From positions 2,232,001-2,296,000 of the forward strand of contig JAPFBL010000007.1 of the NCBI GenBank assembly GCA_026182355.1: a stretch of 64,000 nucleotides of DNA. The letters run 5' to 3'. Source of the DNA: Hermatobates lingyangjiaoensis (lineage: Eukaryota > Arthropoda > Insecta > Hemiptera > Hermatobatidae). The notes below the pieces were generated by a model. It saw nothing but the letters and a program-made list of their open reading frames with translations, was not told the origin of the DNA and did not search any database. The translations under genes were made by a program, and so were the position numbers. Below are positions 37,494-49,130 of the stretch, one piece after another; the first letter of the stretch is position 1, and every line of letters begins with the position of its first letter.

Positions 37494-38283
37494 CGCTGCT
37501 ATATGACTTGTCGATTTTTAGAAATTGTCAAAGATAAAATAATCGCAAATAAATGATAAAGTATCATTCTTATAACATAATCTCCAGCTTTTTATTTCTG
37601 TCAGCCTTCAGAACTGTCAATCAATACATGAATGTCGTGAAATAGTTAAACAATGGTTTAACAATTACTCGTCAATTAACATACCGTGTGTTATTTTACT
37701 CATACGTGGAAATTATAGACAAAGAATTGAACAAATTTTACGAAGAAAACAACGCATTTCAAATTAAAAGTTTTTCAAGATTTTTCAAGAAAAATGATAT
37801 AATCACAATAAATATTATAATAAGAACTGATTAAAAACAGGATTATGAATGAAAGGCCAAACAAACACAACTGTTTGTTTTGGGAAGCTATGAACAGTGA
37901 GGGGCTATAGATAGTGACGGTTTCTTTCAAATTTGTGATAAGAACGAGGAGTGGAAATGAGTGAGTGGAGGAAAAACATATCATTTTTTTTCAATTTACA
38001 AACTAGAATATTAAAGTAGTTCAAAATTGATAAAGAAGTTAATAATTTGATCCTAAGGTTCTTTTAAGTTCATAAGCCTCAGTTCTTATTTGGCACAAAT
38101 TGAAATTACCTTAGGAAATATCAGATTTATTATCAGGCTCTGATATTCGGTTTGATTTACTCTACAGTGAATATTTCTCTCGTGTCAGTTACTCTTCTTC
38201 TCCTGATGAAAATCAGGACTGTTGTTCGCTATACGAAGTGTTTCGTTCTCTCTTTTTCTTAGAAAGTATTTTACCAGTTTATT

Positions 38284-38404
38284 TTTTAACAAGTCATTCT
38301 TAGATATAACCCCAACGAACGTAGCCAACCCGAACTTGTTAAAACTAAAGATTACTCAGAACAAAGATCCCGTGCTCTGTGGTGAAGGGGGACCTAGTCG
38401 AGCT
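38284..38404. repeat. dispersed duplicate, copy 1 of 2
   Basis: TTTTTAACAAGTCATTCTTA through GGGGACCTAGTCG is about 95% identical to 39087-39205, some 800 bp away in the same orientation. Each copy has complementary ends (TAACAAGT...ACTTGTTA). A plus frame reads NKSFLDITPTNVANPN in copy 1. Its identity is unknown. Confidence 0.85.
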
Positions 38405-38597
38405 TGCCTCATCTCCTTCCGATGACGAAATGTTCATGTGAGCTCTGTTACTGTTTACTCTCTATTTCTTCTGTGAACTTCTTTTCAGCAGTTTAATTTT
38501 ATATTCAGTTTATATATACAATAAAATCAAGAAATGAGGAAAAAGCACAAAATTATAATAAGATATTTCAAATTTTTGTTTGTTTTCTTTTGTGTTG

Positions 38598-38660
38598 AAA
38601 GATCTCAGTCATTTTTCTGATTTCTTACTGTGATTTGGACGTTGATTTATATGAGTTGCC
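38598..38660 (+). repeat. R1 half-element
   Basis: GTTGAAAGATCTCAGTCATT followed by an ACTGTGATTTGGACGTTGAT run is a diverged single right arm of the R1 foldback family (compare 38930-39000). Confidence 0.55.
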
Positions 38661-38697
38661 ACCTGTCTTTGGGAGACTCACTTTATTGTCTATTAAC

Positions 38698-38770
38698 CTG
38701 ATGACGACGTAGTCGAAATACAGTAGTGAGTTTCTGTTTCATTTCTGTGTGCTCTTTTTGTGAATATAGT
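38698..38770 (+). ncRNA. R2 element with hammerhead-like core
   Basis: CTGATGA (38698-38704), C, GAC-GTA-GTC (3-bp stem), GAAA (38715-38718). Flanking ACTCACT (about 38676) and AGTGAGT (about 38725) can pair and would form an outer stem I. It is followed by a (TA)n tract. The stem is short, so folding is less certain than at 21607. Confidence 0.4.
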
Positions 38771-38784
38771 TTATATATATATAT

Positions 38785-39008
38785 AAAAAGATTTCACGTA
38801 AATACGTGAAATAATACTCAATGATCAAACAACAATATGAAATGGGAAAACAAGACTAAGATCTTCCAACCGTAACAAGCGGTCTTCGTCAGAGTCAAAA
38901 ACCCAACAGACGAAGACCGCTTGTTACGGTTGAAAGATCTTAGTCTTATTTTCCCATTTCATATTGTGGTTTGATCATTGATTGTTATTTTATGTGTTTA
39001 TGTGAAAT

Positions 39009-39012
<4 letters not shown>
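38785..39012. mobile_element. R1 foldback element, most complete copy
   Basis: Left arm 38786-38890 and right arm 38909-39012 are near-perfect inverted copies around an 18-base centre. Outer ends are AAAGATTTCAC / GTGAAATCTTT, with an inner hairpin TTTCACGT...ACGTGAAA. Each arm contains GAAGACCGCTTGTTACGGTT followed by GAAA or GGAA. The element is bounded by (TA)n on both sides (38773-38784 and 39012-39052), suggesting insertion into TA tracts. Related copies are at 43098, 45634, 46855 and 55702. Confidence 0.85.
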
Positions 39013-39052
<40 letters not shown>

Positions 39053-39086
39053 AAGATAAATAAAAGGTCCAACTGGACTTTTATAA

Positions 39087-39205
39087 TACTTTTTAACAAG
39101 TCTTCTTAGATATAACCCCAACGAACGTAGGCAACCCGAACTTGTTAAAACTAAAAATTACTCAGAACAAAGATCTCGTGCTCTGTGGTGAAGGGGGGCC
39201 TAGTC
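39087..39205. repeat. dispersed duplicate, copy 2 of 2
   Basis: Matches 38284-38404 from TTTTTAACAAGTC to GGCCTAGTCGA with a handful of substitutions and a 2-base deletion. It follows a (TA)n-bounded R1 element, so the segment may have been carried by local rearrangement. Confidence 0.85.
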
Positions 39206-39285
39206 GATAACAAACTCGATCAACTAAGGATCGAGTCGATAACTAACTCAATAACAAAAAGAGAAAACGTAAATATAGGCATACA

Positions 39286-39335
39286 AGACTCACTATAATA
39301 ACTTCGACAGGCGTCGTCATCAGACAGGAGCAATC
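39286..39335 (-). repeat. R2 family fragment with motif
   Basis: On the minus strand: CTGATGA, C, GAC-GCCT-GTC, GAAG, then TTATTATAGTGAGTCTTG. The last box is GAAG in place of GAAA. The tail AGTGAGT is the R2 signature. Confidence 0.5.
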
Positions 39336-39411
39336 CTCCGGAGCAGCAACAGCTGACTCAGCTATTTCAGTTATTTTATCAAAATTATTTTAGTTCAACA
39401 AAAATGACTGC

Positions 39412-39438
39412 CTGATGATGGTGAATGCTCACCGAAAC
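39412..39438 (+). ncRNA. hammerhead-like motif with 5-bp stem II
   Basis: CTGATGA (39412-39418), T, GGTGA-ATGC-TCACC (39420-39433), GAAAC. Both conserved boxes are intact and the stem is perfect, but no outer stem I or NUH-site was recognised, so it may be a fragment. The extra T before the stem matches the other families. Confidence 0.42.
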
Positions 39439-40604
39439 TTATCACAAGACTCCATGTATTAATATTCATAAATTACCTTAAGAGTTGATCAAATTTTAAA
39501 GCAAAGTGGAGTTCAGTTTGTAGAACTCATTCACAAATGTTCTGAAGAAATAAGAATAGAAGTTGGAAAACAGGAAAACATTAAGTAGAACAATAATAAC
39601 TGAGAAATGCAGTATTGTTAAAGAAAACATAAATATATATATGCCTATTGTAGTCTAGTAATTATTTTTAAAGTAACCTTAAAATTTAAGAAAGGGAACC
39701 AATATGATAATATATTACTCTCATAAGACAGGTAACTTTTTGCTTCATATACATTTTTCAAACTTCTAGTTGAACAATCTCGTGTAATGAGGTAACATTA
39801 GCACTAATTCTGAGTTCAATAGAATTAGAGGTTAGCCTTGAGTGGATCAACCTGGAGGTCTTTCTTGCACAATCTTTCTCCCGCACCAAATCCACCTTTG
39901 TAGTATTTCATTGGCTATAGCATAAATAAAAATTATTGATGTGGCACAAAATAAAGAATTTATTTCGACTATAATTTTTTAGTTTGGATGAATGTATGAA
40001 AGAAAATAAAGAAATATTAGTTTAAAAAATAATTACTTAAGGAACAATTTATTTTGATAATAACTGTTTTCATATTCAATATACAAATAGTTTCCCTTTT
40101 TTGTATGGTTTAAATATATTCTTCAGAAATCGGGTATTCGAAATTATAAGATCTCTTATCTCTTTATTTTATCATATGGATTTAGACAAGATAAATAGTA
40201 ACTTGGACTACAATGATGTTTCTCGTGCACGCCGTCCTTTAGCGAGGACGTTAACTGTATCCCTCGAGCTATGTAATCAAGCACTCGTTTAAACATCTCT
40301 GCATAGTAATAATAATTTCCGCTGTTTAATTGAAATATCTATACAATTTTTAACTATCCAAATCAATTAATGGCCCCTTAGCTTTTGCGACTTTCCGCGA
40401 CTAGATCATTATTTACAAATCTTATAAATTCATCACCAAGTGTTAACAGGACAAATTTTTGAGGTTGTTTCGATTTATGTTCTCAACATACTTTCAAGTC
40501 TCTCATTAAAGAACTTTTTTCAGTTGTAACAGTTTAATTTTAGTCACAACTTATTTATATCATATATATATATATAAATATTGTATGCTTTAATGCCAGA
40601 GTAG

Positions 40605-40749
40605 ATATTGAATATGACGAGCCAATCCCTGTTGCGTATCTTTTTGGACATTTCTTATTGGTTGTGGGTGTCTAACGTAAAAACACCCACAACCAATAAG
40701 AAATGTCCAAAAAGATACGCAACAGGGATTGGCTCGTCATATTCAATAT
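40605..40749. repeat. perfect 66-bp-arm palindrome
   Basis: Arms 40605-40670 and 40684-40749 are exact reverse complements around a 13-base spacer. They run from ATATTGAATATGACGAGCC inward to GGTTGTGGGTG. No CTGANGA motif lies inside. AAATATTG occurs on both sides (40577-40584 and 40750-40757) but not directly at the left edge. Confidence 0.95.
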
Positions 40750-41342
40750 AAATATTGATAAATATATCGACCGTGAAGATGAACTTTATGTATGTACATA
40801 AGGAAAAATCGTCAGCATAAATGAATGTATGTTTAGAGGCAGATTTATCAGCATGTCGTAGTTAATGATATTCTTTTTTCGTGGGAGAGACTGATATATT
40901 TTCTTTTTTAATACTTTATTGCATCCCTTTGCTCTCTAATATGAATAAGAAAAAAATGAAGAAAAACCTTGAGATTAGCAAGTCTATTTAATATTCACAA
41001 AGAATTTATGTCTACCCTATAATGACTGCACAACACTAATGTTGTTCACAGATATCTGGGACATGTGTGATTTTCAACGGGTTTTTATTTAATGTGAAAC
41101 GATAGACTTTTATGGCATACAGTCGTATCATTACAATGACTTAAGGTTGAGCTTACTGTGATTGTAAGGCTAGTTAGATTGAAGGATGATTGTAGGCTCA
41201 GAATTTAGTCTTGAGCGGGATTAAATCGATAACGATACGAGATAAGCAGACACTACTTCGTGACCTTGATCTGGGGCAGCCAATGTAACATGGTTCAATA
41301 GACCTGCTTTTTTTCTGTTAATTCCTATATTGGTTGCATCAA

Positions 41343-41457
41343 AACCTGTGAAATAAGATTATCCCAACCTGTGAAATAAGATTATCCCAACCTGTGAAAT
41401 AAGATTATCCCAACCTGTGAAATAAGATTATCCCAACCTGTGAAATTTCTGATCCCA
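41343..41457. repeat. 23-bp tandem repeat, about five copies
   Basis: AACCTGTGAAATAAGATTAT+CCC starts at 41343, 41366, 41389 and 41412. A fifth, truncated copy starts at 41435. Confidence 0.95.
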
Positions 41458-43090
41458 AGGAGGAAAGGGTGGTACCGGTAAAAATACTGTTGATAGATGA
41501 CAATATCTCTTAACACACTAACATATAATATCCACCTAAATGTCTGTATAGTGTCACCTGTTTTGAAATAATTTGTCCACCCTTCTTAGTCAAGCTACCC
41601 TAAAGGAGGTATATAAATAAAGCCGATATGTGTTAGGGACTTTATTTTCAAGTTTATATGTACAAATATCATTTATCTGTGTTTCTTCGATGCGTCTCAT
41701 GAAAGACTTGTATTTGAACGGAAGAAATGACTCGAGAGTGCAGCGTCTTCAATCATGTTTAGAAACCAAACTCTGAAAATAGTATAATCTGGGCAAAGAC
41801 TCCTTGGCCTTTTTGGAGATTTCAAATGAAGAGAAATACATTGAGTCATCGAAGTCTTATTATAAAATATAATCTGCATCATCAAGCCCTTTGGAACAAA
41901 CTGTTTTCCTTCTGTAAAAACTCTACCTATGCTCTGAATCTCCAAGAAGATTTATTTTTTTCATGACTAAGCACCCTGAAGACAAAGAAAATGAGATCGA
42001 TGTTTTTCTTAATCGACGAACTACCGAATAATTTGCTTGTCCTTAATGTCTGTAATTACCAAGAAGGATCAAGTTAAAGTTTTGATGCTTCAGAATTGAT
42101 TCATCGATGTATTTATCAAGTTCTGATGGTGAGAAAATCAACAGCAATAGTGATAACATTGCACTTCTGGAGTCGATCTACTATAGTACCACAGTCAAAT
42201 ACAATCTCTTTGAAAGACAGAGAAGAAATCCACTATTCTAATTTTTACTTACTAACTGCAATAAAAACGTTAAACATTAATATGTATTTCATTTATGTAC
42301 TCTTTTTAGGACAACTTGAACAAATGGTTTATGGCAATAATTTCATAATATCTTTTCTAATCAAAAACAAAATCAGAATAAAGATTAAGAAAAAACTACT
42401 GTGTAACATAATACAATTTAATTTCAATTTTTGAGCTTTCTTTCTTTAAGTGATTTATTAGGAGTGAGGGATTATCTATTTCAAGATCTAGTTCAACTTC
42501 AATATCTAGGTTGCGCAATCTGTGACGACTTGCATAATGTTCCTTCCACCTCCCGCATGTTGTACAATTCCATAATTAATTACAGCTGATATGCGGGGGA
42601 TTACATTAATCCTCGATGCCATTATATCTGTTATCGAGAGTCTCTGAAGCAGGTTTTACTAACACCTTTGCCTGATACTATCTTCATAGTTTCACTATCT
42701 AAATTATACATCTATTTTAACAGAATGAATTGCTAATAAATTTATACTAAGCTTGAATTACCGATTGCCTACCATGTAACTCTAGATAGTTCAATTTTAA
42801 TGAACCCAAACCACTTAGAAACAGGATGTTACGGTATTAACATTCATATTTCAGGTATTTGAAAGGAGCCTGTAGAAGTATACAATTTCCTGACTGATAA
42901 ATTAATTTTATTTAGAGAAACGGTAACACTGACAGTTAAGCTCCTATTGAAACACTAATTGCACAAAACTAAACATTTTGGCCTGCAATTAATATGTGTA
43001 AAAGTAGTAATCATCACAATGTGAAAATGAAATAGTTTTCAAGTTTTTTGAGGTAGCACGATGTTTTAGAACTATAACTTTAAAACCTGA
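41458..43090. other. AT-rich stretch, no genes seen
   Basis: Frames at 41697-41945 (-) and 42096-42434 (+) have no recognised motifs, and the second becomes Lys/Ile-rich as expected from AT bias. Nothing else is supportable. Confidence 0.4.
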
Positions 43091-43097
43091 TTTTATA

Positions 43098-43332
43098 TAT
43101 ATAGTAATGACATGGGAAAAAAAGACTACAATCTATCAACCGTAACAAGCGGTCTTCGTCAGAGTCAAAAACCCAACTGAAAACCCAAAAAAGCAGTTGA
43201 GTTTTTGACTCTGACCAAGACAGCTTGTTACGGTTGAAAGATCTTAGCCTTTATTCCCAATTTTATATTGTGGTTTGATCATTGATTGTTATTTCACGTG
43301 TTTGTGTGAAATCTTGTTTTATATATATATAT
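43098..43332. mobile_element. R1 foldback element, diverged copy
   Basis: The left arm carries ATCAACCGTAACAAGCGGTC. The right arm carries CTGACCAAGACAGCTTGTTA then CGGTTGAAAG. The centre holds duplicated AACCCAA strings. The left outer end is truncated while the right ends GTGAAATCTTG followed by (TA)n. (TA)n also lies at the left. Confidence 0.75.
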
Positions 43333-43387
43333 AAATTAAATGATCCACGAACTAAACAAACTAAATTTACTAAAAGAATAAACACAA

Positions 43388-43462
43388 AAGAAATGACAGA
43401 AACTCATTACTACATTCTTGATGATGAGGCAATCGAAATATTGTAGTGAGTTTCTGTGATTT
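43388..43462 (+). ncRNA. R2 element: hammerhead-like core inside a long outer stem
   Basis: GAAATGACAGAAACTCATTA and CTACA pairs with TGTAGTGAGTTTC and GTGATTTC across the core. The core is TTGATGA, T, GA-GGCAA-TC, GAAA (43418-43438). The first box base is T in place of C and stem II has only two pairs. The outer stem of about 20 pairs fits either stem I or a trimmed foldback. Confidence 0.42.
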
Positions 43463-43773
43463 CTTTAAGTAAGTTCTTTTTGTATGAAGTGATTCTTTTT
43501 GAACTTTTGATGCTGAAGGACAATTTTTGTGTTCACAAACTATACATATCACAAACCATCACATACGATACATATTAAATGTTAACTAAAAGCCAGAATC
43601 ACACCGACTTTAACCAAAACAGTATGCTCATATTTCTATCAAAAAGAAAAAAATTCGACTTTTTATAATAAAATACCGGTAAAAAAATGAGCAACTAGGG
43701 TACTTCAGAGATGACAACAACTTAATTATAAATTTTGATAATTATAGCTCGTTTTGTTTTTTGAGATATCCCA

Positions 43774-43775
<2 letters not shown>

Positions 43776-43850
<75 letters not shown>
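43776..43850. repeat. (AC)n microsatellite
   Basis: A nearly pure dinucleotide run of about 37 units. The open frame across it on the minus strand is an artefact of simple sequence. Confidence 0.98.
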
Positions 43851-43853
<3 letters not shown>

Positions 43854-43991
43854 GTGACTTAAATAAATGAAAAACTACATAAATATATAGATTTTTAATG
43901 GAAAAATCATGTATTTCTATTAAAAACATGACTTCAAAATTTTGACAGGAATTCATAACTGCCATTTCTCTGTGTTTCTTATAGCGAATAA

Positions 43992-44060
43992 TGCAGCTCC
44001 CGGGTTCAAATCCCTGGATTTGGTTCTCACATCTCCAAATGTGAGATAAATTTGCAATGT
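43992..44060 (+). mobile_element. possible SINE relic with pol III B box
   Basis: CGGGTTCAAATCCC is a perfect B box. TAGCGAATAATG about 22 bases upstream could be a degraded A box, but the spacing is short. A following CTGGATTTGGTTCTCAC resembles the region after the B box in the SINE at 36609. Confidence 0.35.
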
Positions 44061-44477
44061 TTTAAATTAACGCAGCATTGTTAAGTATTACGTTGCAATA
44101 TTTTTTAAGTATTTAGAAGCAGTATTAAATTTATGCATAGTAACGAGAGTTTTCATTGAAGCATCTAATTATCAAACAATCTTCTTGAAACCTAAATCTC
44201 TGTCGGATTGTTTAACAAACATATTTTCTAACATATATCGTTTCAAAGCAGACTAATCAAAATAATTGGAAGAAGGGCAGCAAAAAAAAACACATAACTA
44301 TTTAATTAGATGTTTCTTATAAAATTATTTTAATATTCAAAGGATACAAATATATAATAATTATATTATTATACTATAATTATAAATTACAGTATAAGTT
44401 ATTATTATAATATATAGTTATATATAAATATAAATCCCTATAATGTAAATTAACTCTATACTTTTATTAGTTTATTC

Positions 44478-45075
44478 TCTGATATCAACTTACTGCTCGA
44501 ATCATCGATTTCAGCAGAGCCATTGGTTTGATGTGCTCCGGGTCCTATATTCTTTTACAGTTCTTTTATTATATTATAAAATCTGAAGATATGAAGAAAT
44601 ATGTCGTTAAGAAAATGATTCTATTTAAAGAAGCCGCAAGGTTTGTTTGAAAAGCGATATTGATAGTGTTTACTGGTAACTTATAAACTTCTAAGGGTTG
44701 ATGAGATATGAGCAAAGAGCGCTCGGAGGGAGTATAGCCATTACTGGTGATTATGAGGTCAAGGCAACACAGGCAATATTCTCTTATTAATCTGCCTCCA
44801 GCACTCAGACCACTTCATTGCCAAGCTGTTTTTCATAAAAAAAAACCTTCTCTGATCATATTCGTCTGCCATTCAAAATGTTTCATACAGATACTATATT
44901 CACTTTTCATGAGTCACATTTAAGTAATAATATCTAAAGTTATCCTCATTACAAATTTAATTGATTTCTTTATTAATTGCATAGTCATCTCTGATATAAC
45001 TTACTGATCGAAACATCGTTCACAGTAGAGTCATTGGTTTGATCTACTCTGTTGCCTATATTATTTTATAGCTCT
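44478..45075. repeat. dispersed repeat pair, 510 bp apart
   Basis: CTCTGATATCAACTTACTGC...CATTGGTTTGATGTGCTC (44478-44560) recurs in diverged form as CTCTGATATAACTTACTGAT...CATTGGTTTGATCTACTC (44990-45070). Both continue into CCTATATTNTTTTA(T/C)AG. The second has GATCGAAACATCGTT, which may be another degraded GAAAC-type motif. The coordinates span both copies. Confidence 0.65.
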
Positions 45076-45267
45076 TAATAGGACCGGTGTTTTCTTATTT
45101 TCGGCTAAATCCTTCATATTTTGGAACTCGTCATAATGGGAATTCTATTGAAGTAAATGCCCTGAGGGCTTTATATATCATCAAGAGTGTAAAAGTTAAA
45201 GTATAGAATTTTACACAAAATATATTTAAAACGCATGAACAAGTTTTTGTTTATATTCTATAGTTAA

Positions 45268-45330
45268 AGAAGTGGGGAAATTGTTCCACTGACGAAGTTT
45301 ATCTATTCCAGATAACAAGAATATCCCCAC
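45268..45330 (+). ncRNA. hammerhead-like motif with 9-bp outer stem
   Basis: AAGTGGGGA (about 45270) pairs with TCCCCACTT (about 45323). Inside lies CTGACGA (45289-45295), A, then a GTTTATCT / AGATAAC stem with loop ATTCC, then AAGAA in place of GAAA. The arrangement of outer stem, CTGANGA, inner stem and A-rich box follows hammerhead topology. The second box is altered, so activity is doubtful. Confidence 0.4.
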
Positions 45331-45633
45331 TTGTTTGACCATTTTTTAGTTAGAATGTTATCCAACTTATGTATGTTACCCAGGTTTCTTCTACCCAATT
45401 TATATTTATGTATATACTTTAAAAAGGTTAAAAGTGGTCCACCCGAACTTCACAAAACTGAACAACATAAAATAAAGAACAAACTTTTTACTGAGTCCAA
45501 TATTATGAGGCAGTTGATCGTCGGGGAAATCAGAAGAAGAGAGGAAGTGTGATTGGGAGGGAGTAGTAGTCATTCTGGGTAAAAATAAAATTACTCAGAA
45601 AGACAAAATACCACAGAGTCACACTTGAATTGC

Positions 45634-45770
45634 TCTGAAATGGGACTAGGATCTTTCAATTAAAATATCTGTCTTCGTCAGAGACACTTGAATTTCATTA
45701 GTGACAAAGACCAGTTGTTTAGACGTTATGTTGTTTATTTCACATGTTTATTGTGAAGAACACATGAGAA
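45634..45770. mobile_element. R1 foldback element, strongly diverged copy
   Basis: GGGACTAGGATCTTTCAATT and CTGTCTTCGTCAGAGACAC on the left, and AGTGACAAAGACCAGTTGTTTAG and TTTATTTCACATGTTTATTGTGAAG on the right, align with the arms of the element at 38785. An R2 remnant (TCACTCCCATATTTCGTCATC) adjoins it at 45790. Confidence 0.55.
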
Positions 45771-46188
45771 AATGATAAAGACTCACTCCCATATTTCGTC
45801 ATCCGTTATAATAAGAGATGTTTGTAACTTGACCAAAATTTAAACGAAGTCTTGATTTGCCTTATAGCCATGGCATCTTTTCATGATAAAGACGGATGTA
45901 GAACAATTGAGGTCATTCTTTGTCAATGTTTTTCTATTGGGTATTTCTGTGATCAATCAATTTCTTACTGAACCATTGTATTTTTTTTTAATTATTATAG
46001 ATTTATTTAATTTGGCACAATGGTAAACATGAGTTACACATGCTCCTTACGTCCTTCCAAGCATTGTCTTACTCATTTCCTTTAAGTATCAAGTGTCCAA
46101 TATCCTGATTTCCTTTTTGGATGTCAATGTCATCTACGATAATGAATACTTAACTACTTCCGTACACATAAAACCAACTATAGATAAC

Positions 46189-46211
46189 GAGAGAGAGAGA
46201 GAGAGAGAGAG
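46189..46211. repeat. (GA)n microsatellite
   Basis: Pure GA run of about 11 units. An R2 fragment (minus strand CCTGAAGATGATGG then ATAGTGAGTTTC) follows at 46236-46277. Confidence 0.95.
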
Positions 46212-46854
46212 AATATGTATTGAGGAAAAACAATAATGAAACTCACTATATTATAACATCCATCATCTTCAGGAGAAGAAGAACTAACAAAAGCTCCTAT
46301 GGGGAACATATAGTCTGTTTTGCCTGTTCTTTTTGTCCAAGTAGTTAATTCATTACTCTTTTCGAACATCAAATTTAGTATTTAAAAAATAAACGTAGGG
46401 AATACCAATACTGTTTTTGGAGCATAAGATAAAATATCATATGGAACTACAATTAAAACTAGATAAGAATATAAAATTTTGTAAAAAAAAAACAAGTGAC
46501 TTAATGAGAGCAGCTTGTTGGAAAGGAACGATTGTAATGACAGGTAGTCGTGAAGGGTTTTAGAGATTTACTCCAGTGTTTGATTAGGTGTTATCAGTGA
46601 GTGCCCAGCGATGCGGGCTTTGCTAGTTAGTCAGTCTCTAACACCCCCCAAAAGCACCTGTATCAAATGTCGCGTTCCTTCTACTGTTTGACGCATTATT
46701 CCGTACCTTTTCAATTTAATCCTTATTTATTTGTAATTCTTTGTTTGCTTATACATAACAGTATGCAGTCAATCAAATTGTGAGATAGCACATTTGATTG
46801 AATGTATGCTCTATGAATTATTAGAGCACATATTCATACTCATATTTAATCGAT

Positions 46855-47052
46855 AAAAAGATTTCACATAAACACGTGAAATAACAATCAATGATCAAAC
46901 CACAACATGAAATGGAAAAACAAGACTAAGATCTTTCATCCGTAACAAGCGGTATTCGTCAAGTTTAGTTGGGTTTTTGACTCTGACTAAGACCGCTTGT
47001 TACGGTTGAAAGATCTTAGTCTTGTTTTCCCATTTCATATTGTCGTTTGATC
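46855..47052. mobile_element. R1 foldback element
   Basis: AAAAAGATTTCACATAAAC at the left outer end. Inverted arms carry CCGTAACAAGCGGTATTCG and AAGACCGCTTGTTACGGTTGA. The right arm stops at TTTGATCGTAC, before the usual end. The right-arm box is CTGACTA. It is followed by a short TATATA run. Confidence 0.8.
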
Positions 47053-47059
47053 GTACTTT

Positions 47060-48150
47060 TATATATAAATGTATATGGTAGAATAAGAAAGATTTATAAA
47101 GAATTACTCAGTTTTTCAATTTCAAATCAAACTTTTGATTTAAAACCTTCTTCATAAGCTGAAATAAGAAATTCTGAAGTGTGAAAAAAATGAGCTATTA
47201 GATTAGAGTTTGAAATGAATAACTTTAGTAATAGATATTTTGGCTTTAACTGTCGGCTTTAAAGAGGACACCACTGATTTCATACCTGCACCTATGAAAA
47301 AGGACTTAGACAAAACAGAATCTCCGACTTTGACTGTTTTATTTCATCTTTGGCGATTCCTAACATTTTATATTCTATTATGTTGCTCGGTCCATACATT
47401 CATCAAGTTATATGTCACAAACCAAGTCCAGAATAAAAAAAAAATAAAAACCATATTTACAATCCCTAATTTTCGGTATGACCAAAATATTGAACAACCA
47501 ATATTTCCGATAATAAACAAAAAAATATTATTTACACATTATTGTGGAAATATTTTGAGATAGAAGTAAAAACATTTAAATAAAAACGAAATGTTATAAA
47601 GAATTATTTCATTCGGTGATAACATTTAATGGATATCAGCTATACATTCAATTCAGTTCTTTGAGTGGTTTGTGTTTTTTTTATAATAAATATCTTCAAA
47701 TGTGAAATATATTTATTGTTAAATCGATATAGATTATTATTCAAATTTTAAAAACAAGTTATTATCATAAATGGCTGAAGTTGAACTCTGAGTTTCTATA
47801 AGATGAAGGCAATAACAATATTGCCTTTGCAATAATCAAATAAATGATCATTATTACAATAAAATAATAAATATATATAATTAATAAATCAAATTAATGA
47901 TTAAAAATGTATGGATTTCCTATTGCACACTAATTACGCACACTAATTATCGCACACATATTATATTATGATTTGATAATACCAAATCAAAATTTTAAAG
48001 TCTCAGTAATTACCAAGAGTAGAGTATTTTATTTCTGTATAACAGTATTATTATGACAGAAGAAAAGCTTAGTATTCCTGTTCATATGAAGAACATTACC
48101 CTCATGAAGCATTTGCCAAAATAACAGAGAACATTTCGAGAAAGTTCACC
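47060..48150. other. AT-rich stretch, no genes seen
   Basis: 47105-47165 on the minus strand has AAATCA-AAAG-TTTGATTT-GAAATTG after CTTATGAAGA, a possible degraded motif. A plus frame at 47240-47563 is AT-driven and lacks domains. Confidence 0.35.
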
Positions 48151-48443
48151 TAATTTGTTATTTTACATCCATTTTAGCTAAGGCCGAGCCATATTACTGC
48201 GTTGGGGTCAGCTAATTTGTTATTTTGCATCCATTTTAGCCAAGACGAGCCATATTTCTGCGTTGGGCTCAGCTAATTTGTTATTTTGCATCCATTTTAG
48301 CTAAGGCCGAGCCATATTACTGCGTTGGGGTCAGCTAATTTGTTATTTTGCATCCATTTTAGCCATACTTCTGCGTTGGGCTCAGCTAATTTGTTATTTT
48401 GCATCCATTTTAGCTAAGGCCGAGCCATATTACTGCGTTGGGC
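48151..48443. repeat. about 62-bp tandem repeat, five copies
   Basis: TAATTTGTTATTTTGCATCC starts at 48151, 48213, 48274, 48336 and 48387, followed by ATTTTAGCTAAGGCCGAGCC and ATATTACTGCGTTGGG. The fourth interval is shortened by an internal deletion of about 11 bases. Confidence 0.93.
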
Positions 48444-48965
48444 TTCTTTATATATGCTGTCGTAAATTTTACTTCATTCAGTTTATTAGAAAAGGGATCT
48501 TCAACGAGTACAGACTCTGGACCGTCAACTTTACGTTATCTCTCTGAGATACGGCGTGATAAAAATTTTTTATTCTTTCACATGAAAAATCTTGGGTCTT
48601 GCCAAAATTCTTCAGTTCTTCCTCAAATTCTTCAGCACTTGCAATCTTCAGTACAAAAGGCAAACCCGTTATATATTCACTTTAACTCAGTTGACTTGTA
48701 TATCTGTCAAAATCGATTTTCAATGACCACTATACTTTACTTTCGGTAAAGTAAAAAGAGAAGGATCCCAAGCACGCAGATGATGTATGGTTGGGAAAAA
48801 ATAAAAAAAGGAATTGAAGATAAGCAAATAAAGTATCTGTAGATGAAAAGTTTTGAAAAATAAGAAAAAAGAAATAAAATTAGTTCTGTGAAAACAAGGT
48901 CACAAGTTGCATAATCAGTGATTATGCGGTATTTACACATTTTGGGAAAGAAAACCGTGAACAGT

Positions 48966-49130
48966 CTTCACATATAAATGTTTAATAAAAACAACGCATT
49001 TTCAAGTACTGTGGTTCATCAGGTTACATTAATGATAGAGGGTTGGCTATAATACCCTGAAAATTAATACAACCTGAGGAAGAGCTCTGTATGTTTGAAA
49101 AGTGTTGCTTTTATTAAGCCTTTGTATGAA
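48966..49130. mobile_element. inverted pair with CTGANGA-GAAAA motifs
   Basis: The minus strand at 48990-49025 reads CCTGATGAACC...CTTGAAAATGCGTTG and TTTTTATTAAAC. The plus strand at 49072-49118 reads CCTGAGGAAGAGC...GTTTGAAAAGTGTTG and CTTTTATTAAGC. The two are diverged inverted copies of one element, so this is another foldback with one motif per arm. The tails after GAAA resemble the GCGTTG tail at 21607. Confidence 0.6.

Noticed and set aside
43726..43965. 79-codon minus ORF with Cys-Val repeats
   Set aside because: Translation of the (AC)n microsatellite.
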